Source: Parasponia andersonii (lineage: Eukaryota > Streptophyta > Magnoliopsida > Rosales > Cannabaceae). From it: 64,000 nt of DNA. The notes below the pieces were generated by a model, which did not search any database, had not been told where the DNA came from, and was given only the letters and a program-made list of their open reading frames with translations. The position numbers were made by a program, and so were the translations under genes. Numbering within the stretch: position 1 is the stretch's first letter; each line of letters opens with the position of its first letter. Positions 56,731-64,000 of this stretch are shown here, one piece after another. The DNA lies in contig JXTB01000090.1 of the NCBI GenBank assembly GCA_002914805.1, forward strand, positions 571,765 to 635,764, written 5' to 3'.

Positions 56731-58343
56731 TGTAATATCAAATTTATTATGATTATTTAAATTATTTTAATCATATAAATTAAATAGTCATGCACTAATG
56801 AATTTTGTGGAGATAGTTGTAATAAAATACACACATGAAAGCCAAGTTTAACCACATATGTCTAACAAAAAGAAAAAAAATATATGTATTTCTAAATTCA
56901 TGCATATAATTATTGTTTAATATATTGAGTATTTAATTAATTAATTTTAATATTGACCTCTTAATATGTTAAATTAATAAGTAATATTGATTTTTTTTCA
57001 AATATATGATAATAGAATAGTTAGTATATATTTATGTATTTAAGTTTGATTAGATATATAATATGACATATATGACTACTACCATTATTAATATAGTGCT
57101 ATTATGTTCTAAATTTGGCCCAATAGAAAAATCCAAATTGAAGTTTTTAATATGGCTTGTTTGTATTTGGACTCTAAATGTTTTAGCCCAATAATCACTT
57201 ATCTTGATACAAAAAAGCCTAAATTAAAATTTCTAGTAATTCTAGTCCAAATTATAGATTAAGTATTATATGTATTGTATACATATATATATATATATTT
57301 GACTTAATAAGGTAACTTTAAAAAAAAAAAAAAAAAGAGAGAAAAGAAAAGAATAATTGATAACCTTTGCTAAGTTGGCAATAAATTATAATAAGATTAT
57401 TTTTATCATTTGTATACTATTACTTTATTAATGGTAGAGTTGGCAAAATATATTATGAGTTTACATCCCACTAGCTATTAAAACAAATGAAATTAATTAA
57501 TAATATTAGAAAAAAATGAATTTTAAAAAGTGTAAAGATAGAATGGTTTAATATATTAACTATTTGAAAGGCGCATTCATTGTATTGATTAAATAGATAT
57601 TAAATGTAAAAATGATGTTGTCTACACATTATGCATCCACATATTGTTGTTAAATATTATACTACTTTTATAAGTGGAAGAGCATAGTAGAAATTAATTA
57701 ATTTCATGATCAAAAGATAACAAAGTACTTGTCATGATCAAATTTCAATACTACTTGTCATGACACTATTTTTATGGCCCATCATTTCTGATAAATTTGG
57801 CATTACACAATGTTGAGCTCAAATATGAAAAGTTTATGAAATGAAAATATTTATGAACAAGATGTTTCAAAAAAAAATAATAAAAAGGATACATAGTTAT
57901 GATTCTAAAAATGTACTATTCATGTGACATAACATTCATTACATGCATGAGATTTACTTCCTGAGTGCAAACTTATTCTATTCATTTAAATTTTTCATAT
58001 GTACAATAATTCCTACTAGAGGTTCGTTAGCGGTGGCAGAATCCCAAATGGCAATAAAATATTTTAAGCAATTTTATGTTTTTACTTTCAAGTATTTAAT
58101 TATTTGACTAAGATTGAGTGTGTTTTGATTTTTATGAAGTTTATGAATTTAATTTCTATTTTGAAATTTAATTTCAATTATGAAGTAAAATAAATCTTTG
58201 TTAAAAAATATTTCTTTAATTTAATTACAAATAGTAACTTTAAAAGAAAATGAAATTTTCAACAAAAAAAATTGACTAATCTTCCGCTTTAACCTTATAA
58301 AACAAAACTATGAATTGACATTTCTTTTTAATCTAGATTTACA
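56731..58343. mobile_element. Insertion of ~1.6 kb splitting the LINE, unclassified
   Basis: The LINE reads ...LLDAYSP on one side and TGRALSTIW on the other. Joining CCAGTATT to TTAGGAG on the plus strand restores the frame, so the insert is foreign. It starts TGTAATATC and ends near GATTTACAT, which would fit an old solo LTR. AGTAT and AATGT at the two junctions match at only 3 of 5 bases, so this is not proven. The interior is very A/T-rich and non-coding, with a (TA)n at about 57280 and a poly-A run at about 57318. Confidence 0.55.
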
Positions 58344-58349
58344 TAATGT

Positions 58350-59690
58350 TAGGAGAATAGGCATCCAACAGATTGGTACAAAGAAAATATTTGTTCTTGA
58401 GAATCCGATATATGAGGTTATTGGGATTTTGTATAATTTGCCATGCCCCTTTTGCTAACAGAGCTTCCTTAAAAGAACTTACGTCTCTAAAATTCATACC
58501 CCATTCTTTTTTTCCGTTACATAACTTATCCTAGTACCACCAATGAATCTTGCTTTAATTCTCATCACCACCCTACCAAAAACGAGAAACTATAGCTTGG
58601 AGATCATTACACACTGAGATCGGAAGATGAAAAACACTCATTGAGTAAACAAGAATGGATTGAGTCACTGCTTTGATTAGCACTTCCTTACCTAAAATAG
58701 AAAATAGTTTTCCTCACTAAAGCTGGAGTTTTGCATACACACTACATTTTAAAATGCAAAAAGCGATTCGTTTATTCTTCCAAATTAAGGCTAGAAGGCT
58801 TAAATACTTGTCATGTGAATTTGGCCCCCTTACTCCCAAAGCCCTTTGGATAGACACTCGCAACTATAGGTTTATATTTGGGCTAAAAAAGATAGCAAAT
58901 ATCTGGAAATTGATAAACTGTTCTGAGGCCTATTCAGACACAAAAAGGATCTCCTTAATGGTTCAGATTTCATCATGATGTGGCTTTTGAGAAAAGGAGA
59001 TTGTCATCCGCAAAAAGTAGGTGGTCCACACGAGGGTCGTTCTTAGTACAAGCAAAACCTGTAAGAGTACCCAAATTCTCTACCTTTCCTATTAGGCTAG
59101 AAAGACCTTCTACATAAAGTAAGAGAAGATAAGGAGATAATGGACACCCCTGCCTTAGACCTATTCTCGGAATAACATAACCTTTTGGTTGACCCTTAAT
59201 CATAAAGGCGAATGAAGAAGTAGAAATGTAGTTCATAACAACATCCACCCAAGTGAGAGCAAAACCAAGCTTGATTAACATTACTCGAACAAAAGACCAT
59301 TCAACCTGGTTGTAGGCCTTACTCCTATCCAATTTAAAAGCTGCCTAACTAGTCTTGCCACCTAGTTATCTCCTCATAGAATGCATAAGTTCGAAATTGT
59401 GATAGTATCAGGTAATAAGGTTTCCTGGCACAAACCTCAGGTAAGATGATTTTCAATATATTAGTGAGAGTCTTCATTATGATTTCGTAAACAACATTAC
59501 ACAGACTAATAGATTGAAAATCAGATAACTTTTTGGGAGATTTTGTTTTGGGATTAGAACAATATTTGTAGAATTCATAGAGACTATTGAGAGATCACCC
59601 ATTAGAACCTTTTTGCAGAAATTAACCAGCTGGTCCCCAATAACGTTCCAGTAAGTCCGAAAGAAAATTACATGAAATTCCAAAGAGGTT
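58350..59690 (-). pseudogene. LINE reverse transcriptase domain, broken
   Basis: The minus frame 59683-59477 carries NSTNIVLIPKQN (with the downstream 'NLLVCVMLFTK', usually RPISLCNVLYK). The frame 59332-58973 carries DRSKAYNQVEWSFV (first catalytic Asp), GLRQGCPLSPYLLLLYVEGLS and VDHLLFADDNLLF (catalytic FADD). These are textbook plant L1 reverse-transcriptase blocks. Further left, 'FLCTNLLDAYS' near 58380 belongs to the linker. Confidence 0.88.
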
Positions 59691-60300
59691 TAAAGAAGAA
59701 ATTCCACTGGTTGTATCGCCTTTGATTGCCATCTTGAGGATGGGGATGAAGGAGCACATTAACAGCACGATAATCAAAACAATAGAAATCAAAATTAAAG
59801 ATTTCTCAATCTTGGACATGCTACAAAGTGGTCCAATCTTTACTGAATGTTTGCGTTTGCTTCGTCCCAATGAGTTTAGGACCAGAATATCCCAAATCAT
59901 CACAAAAATTGCACTCCTCAAGTAACTGCCGAAATTCTAGCATATCTGAACATTGATCATCTCTTCCTCTTGTCTTCTCATTCCACTTAAGAATTTTATC
60001 AAAGTCTCCACCACGTAGCCAGGGGATATTGAGATAAATACTTAGCCTACGAAGAAGCTCCTAAGAGTGATGATGTTGGCTTGGTTTAGAATGATCATAG
60101 ATACTAGTAAAGCGCCAAGGACCTGAAGCATCCAAACGAACCACGACATCAATGTGGTGCTGAGAAAAACTTTTCACTTCCACGACCCAATCCTCATCCT
60201 ACACCAGGATTAAGCCTCCACTTTTGCCAATACAGTTAACCACATAACTGTAATCAAAGTCCAATTTCCTAATTAAAGATCTCGCCCTCGTGTGTTAGCC
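59691..60300 (-). pseudogene. LINE endonuclease (EEP) domain, C-terminal part
   Basis: Minus-strand words in order: LDFDYSYVVNCIGKSGGLIL, then WRFTSIYDHSKPSQHH, PWLRGGDFDKIL (GGDFNEIL in active copies), LEECNFCDDLGYSGPK. These belong to the apurinic-type endonuclease of plant L1 elements. The first ~100 residues of the domain are absent, so the element is 5'-truncated near 60310. Confidence 0.8.
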
Positions 60301-60674
60301 TAACATACACTGCCTAAGAGAGAGCGAATTGGGTTTTTTAACTTTTTAAAAACTTTTCAATTATGTAAAACTATAAACCATTATTTTGAAACTTTTAGGC
60401 TAAAGGAATACTAATGCTAAATATATAACAATAATATCAAGTCAATTAACCATAATAAATATCAAACAAGTAATTAAATCGTTTGTAATAAAGTAAAGCG
60501 AGATTCGACAAATATAATGATTTACCTATGTCTCTGGCTCTCGTTAACTTGTTTTAAACTTTTCACTATCATATCAAGATTGTGGGCTTGACCGACCTTT
60601 TTACAAAACGGAGTGAATTCTTCTTAGACACACTCTAACTTTTACAATAGTTTTGACTCTAACTCTATCACACC

Positions 60675-60860
60675 TAATATCGGAATGATTAGATTCCAGT
60701 GACAATCTCACCTATACCGGATTGTTTAGACAATGGTGTCAACCTCACCAACTCACAGGTTGTTTAGATTCCGGTAGTAACCTCACTTACACACGGGTTT
60801 TTTAGATTCCAGTAGTAATCTCACCATTATCGGGTTATTTATAAATCTAATACCAACCTC
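60675..60860. repeat. Tandem array of ~37-40-bp units, about five copies
   Basis: Each unit reads roughly GGGTTGTTTAGATTCCGGTA then GTAACCTCACC and a short variable spacer. The best units start near 60758 and 60796, flanked by more diverged ones. The array is non-coding and unit lengths vary by a few bases. Confidence 0.7.
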
Positions 60861-63154
60861 ACCTAATACTCAATAATTTTTCAATAATCAAGAGCGAAAA
60901 CACTTAAGAATTCTCTTCGCAAAATAACGAGTACAAAAAAAAAAAAAAAAACTTAGGAGATTTGAGAACAATGCACAATGAATAATTTAAAATTGGCTCT
61001 AGAAGTTCAAACTAAATAAATGAGAGCTTTTTCACTTAGAAATTGATTGGGTATCAATGTAGGTTAATATACTATTTTTCTAAGTCATCAAATTGGGCTT
61101 TATTTGAAGCTTTTGTAAAAAATTAGTTGTTTTCAACCGTTACTAACTGTCTACTAAAAAATGGTCCACCATCCCAAAAAATAGTCGACTATTTTTATCA
61201 ATCATTGGAGTGACATTTAATTCCAACGATCAAATAGTCAAATTGTATTGGTCGACCATCAGTGGTCAGCTATTTTAGAACCAGAAATCATTGATTGGTT
61301 TCCTTATAATTTCTTTTTATCGATATTTTGAATTCTATTATTTTTCAAATATTTTTATCACTAAAAATAGTTTGTTTGAGGAAATTTTGACTAAATTAAA
61401 AATAATATTCATTTTCAAACTTTTAAATAAAATAAATAAAATAACTATTTTAACCTTAAAATAATTTAAAAATTCTATCAAAAAAATAATAGTTCTCGAT
61501 AATTTTGCCAAGATTTAGATAAAAACAAAAAAAAAATGAAAAGCCATGTTTTAAAAAAATTAAAAGAAAAAAAAAAGTTGCACAGATTGTTCACATGATT
61601 TTATCTCGTTCTGCTAAAAAACAAAACAAGATGGTACAAATTCATTCAGGAGAAAAAAACAACAAAATGTAAAAATATAAAAATAAAAATAAAAAATGGT
61701 ACAATTGACTCGGAAAGTTGTGGACTTCTTATAAGGAAAAGCAATGATTTAAGGGCGGAGTTACTTTTTCTTTTTTTAAATAACATGTAAATTTGATTTG
61801 CCTTCTCTGAACTTAGTATTTGTCTCTCCTAAATTTTTAAAATTTAAAGTAATACCTCTCAAACTTTGAGTTAAGACCATTCCTATATTTGAAATTCATT
61901 TTATTTTTGTCCATCTAGATTAAATTTCTACCTCTAGTAATAACTAACTCATTTGTAATACGTCAAAATATGCTTTTATCAATTTCGACTCCAATAAAAA
62001 ATATTTAAGTAAGTGTTACATTTCACTAAACTTTAATTATAGTCGACAATAGTATAAGTCATTTTACCGAAAAATATAAGTAAATATTGGTAAGTCTTTT
62101 TCATCTTTTGGTCACTACGTGGGTCATTTGATGTTATTCCCCGTATAATTTGATTATTAATACGTAGTGTTATATATACATTTATCTATATTGATATATC
62201 ACGTCAATAAATCTTTTTCTGTTCGAATATGTGTCACGGCAATAATTGGTGTATGCACTATATTAGTAGTTACTGGAAGGATGGTCCAACAAAATAAATG
62301 AATGTTAAATGTAAAATAAAATAATAAAATAATAATTTAATTAATAAAAAAATTTAATGCTAAATATAATTTAAATCGCTTAAAATATTCATTTTAAACT
62401 AAAAGGTATTTTTGTCATTATATAACTAATTCCATTCCTTTTCACTGTTAATCAAATATAAAAATATTCATTCAACTACTAATTCCACCACTCTAACTAA
62501 ACAATATAATTATATTATAATTTCTTTTCTATTCTATTCTGATTACTATTACTATTACCATTATTATTTTACCACTGCAATCAAATGGACCCTTAAAAGA
62601 AAAATGGAGATCTTGAGTTTGTATAGTTAAAAAGGAATTAAAATCATAGGAAGAAAAGGGGAAAAAAACACATAAAAGAAAGGGGTGGTTATGGTAGAAG
62701 AGAGGACGGAAAGTAGAGGGGCAGGAAGAGAATAGAAAATTAAATTGAAGGTGTCCTTAAAAAAATAATAAATGAATTGAAGGGTATTATAAGAATAGTA
62801 CGAGGTATATTAAGCATTTACTAGGTTCTAAAATTTAATCTAGAGTGTGGGTTTAGCAGTAGTACGAGGAGAATAGATATCATGACGGCAATAGAGTCAC
62901 TCTTTTTTGAATAATTTTAACTAATAAAAAATAATAATATCTTTAAAATTAAAAAGAATAATAAAAATTATTCTAATTTTAATAAAAAATAATAATTATT
63001 TTTTTAATTATTAAAACTAGTCAAAAGTTCAGTAAAAAAGATTAATTTTCAGTAATTTTTAATTTCAGTTTATTATTTTGCGGAGTCAAAATTTTAAAGT
63101 TTAAATTAAAGAACCCACAAATTTCTGGGTATTTTTTTTTCCACTTCATACATT

Positions 63155-63365
63155 TTTTATCATTTCAACAATTTTTAGTATTTCTATGTTGATGTATCAC
63201 TATCACATCAGTAATTGGTACATCAACTGACGTTGTATCAATATCAATAACTATTGGAATTTTTATCATTTCAACAATTTTTAGTATTTCTATCTTGATG
63301 TATCACTATCACATCAGTAATTGGTACATCAACTGACGTTGTATCAATATCAATAACTATTGGAG
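63155..63365. repeat. 106-bp tandem duplication, nearly identical
   Basis: The unit containing CATTTCAACAATTTTTAGTA, TTGATGTATCACTATCACAT and CAACTGACGTTGTATCAATA occurs twice, its CATTTCAACA at 63161 and 63267. I see one difference (ATGTTG / ATCTTG). The duplication is therefore recent. Confidence 0.92.
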
Positions 63366-64000
63366 AGGGTGGTCCAGGTATCAAAAGAAGTAACATAATT
63401 TTGAACTAAGCTGCAAGTCCAGAAACAAATAAGCATTATTTATCTGGGATAATATTTTTAAAAAAAAACAAATGTTTAACATTTTCACACGGGAAAAATG
63501 AATAAAAACAACACTTTTTCATTAACTTCAATTTGTATTTTTTCATGAAATTTTACCGAGTTAAAGTTTGAGTTTAAAATTATAGAAGAAGAGGTGTTTA
63601 TGTTTAACATTATCAATTAACATTTTTAGACCCAACCCAAAGAAGGATTTCTATAAATGGGCCTATTAAATAGTTTCAATCTAGAGTAATGAATGATTAT
63701 ACAATACTTTTTAGGAATTTAGCTGTATATATGACAACTTTCAAAGGTACAGAATTTATTTTTTATAATTTACCCATCTAGTTTTCAAAATTCTTCCACA
63801 ATTTTAAATTTTAATTTTGACCGTATATTTAGAATTAGAGAGTTTGATAGAACATAAGGTTATATTTAGTAGTAACAAAAAGTGTGAATTTTGTGATTGT
63901 GACTTAATCTAGTGATTACCATATCTCCCCCAAATATGGAAAACCCAAGTTAAAATTCTTAGTCCTCAAATTCAAAAGAAAAAAAAAAGTGAATTTCTTT

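Larger units (their letters stand above)
55325..60310 (-). mobile_element. Near full-length but dead LINE (L1-type), minus strand, split by an insertion
   Basis: Read right to left, ORF2 domains appear in order: endonuclease/exonuclease/phosphatase (60295-59850), reverse transcriptase (59690-58900), connection and thumb part (to 58350), then after the insertion (56731-58343) the zinc-binding region (56720-56050) and RNase H (55750-55437). A T-rich tract at about 55327-55353 on the plus strand is the likely 3' tail. The 5' end is truncated inside the endonuclease. Shifts and stops are frequent. Confidence 0.85.
60311..64000. other. AT-rich terminal stretch, no gene seen
   Basis: It contains the ~37-bp array (60675-60860), a 'ggtcgaccatcagtggtcagc' segment at about 61250 of the sort found in some long plant LTRs, a region of A/T-only sequence (61360-61700) and the 106-bp duplication (63155-63365). 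No open frame or RNA gene was recognised. Retroelement remnants are likely but cannot be bounded. Confidence 0.4.

Overview
This is a nuclear genome window from a flowering plant, most likely a eudicot. It is strongly AT-rich with long gene-free stretches, poly-A/poly-T and (TA)n tracts, and decayed plant Ty1/copia, Ty3/gypsy-type and L1-type elements nested in one another. There is one convincing host gene: a single-exon DUF716/TMEM45-type membrane protein at 26484-27482 (+), with a CT-rich leader and no assignable partner genes. No tRNA, rRNA, CRISPR array or operon was seen.

Layout, left half. Positions 1-97 are the terminus of a foldback DNA transposon. A 148-bp imperfect tandem repeat and a MITE follow, then a probable solo LTR (2015-4217). 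Two MITEs lie 13 bp apart at 5.5-6.0 kb, next to a SINE-like fragment and two more MITEs. From 10.2 to 24.6 kb there is a large gypsy-type LTR structure: LTR copy 1 (10366-13316), a PBS, a non-coding interior split by a solo LTR with perfect TATAT duplications (15344-18068), a PPT, and LTR copy 2 (18870-24557). Copy 2 is swollen by a MITE fragment, a ~0.66-kb insertion and a 1.78-kb foldback element (21447-23229). The matching point of LTR copy 1 is that foldback's empty site.

Layout, right half. After the gene come: a MITE with an 11-bp duplication; a broken copia element on the minus strand (about 29690-36274) split by a 1.8-kb solo LTR with AAAAT duplications; a compact non-coding LTR retroelement with two 515-bp LTRs and TTTAT duplications (36892-38672); a second, internally deleted copia element on the plus strand (40422-46725); a hAT-type MITE (48632-49168); a 5'-truncated LINE 3' end (about 50815-52215, +); and an almost full-length but dead LINE on the minus strand (about 55325-60310) split by a ~1.6-kb insertion. 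Several short tandem duplications (61 bp, 39 bp, ~37-bp array, 106 bp) are scattered through the right half.

Apart from the DUF716 gene the window is a record of transposon activity. The order of events can be read from nesting and target-site duplications. The most unusual structures are the foldback element with its internal TTTCGATG-type arrays and visible empty site, the LTR that carries element interior on both sides, and the 1.78-kb miniature LTR element.
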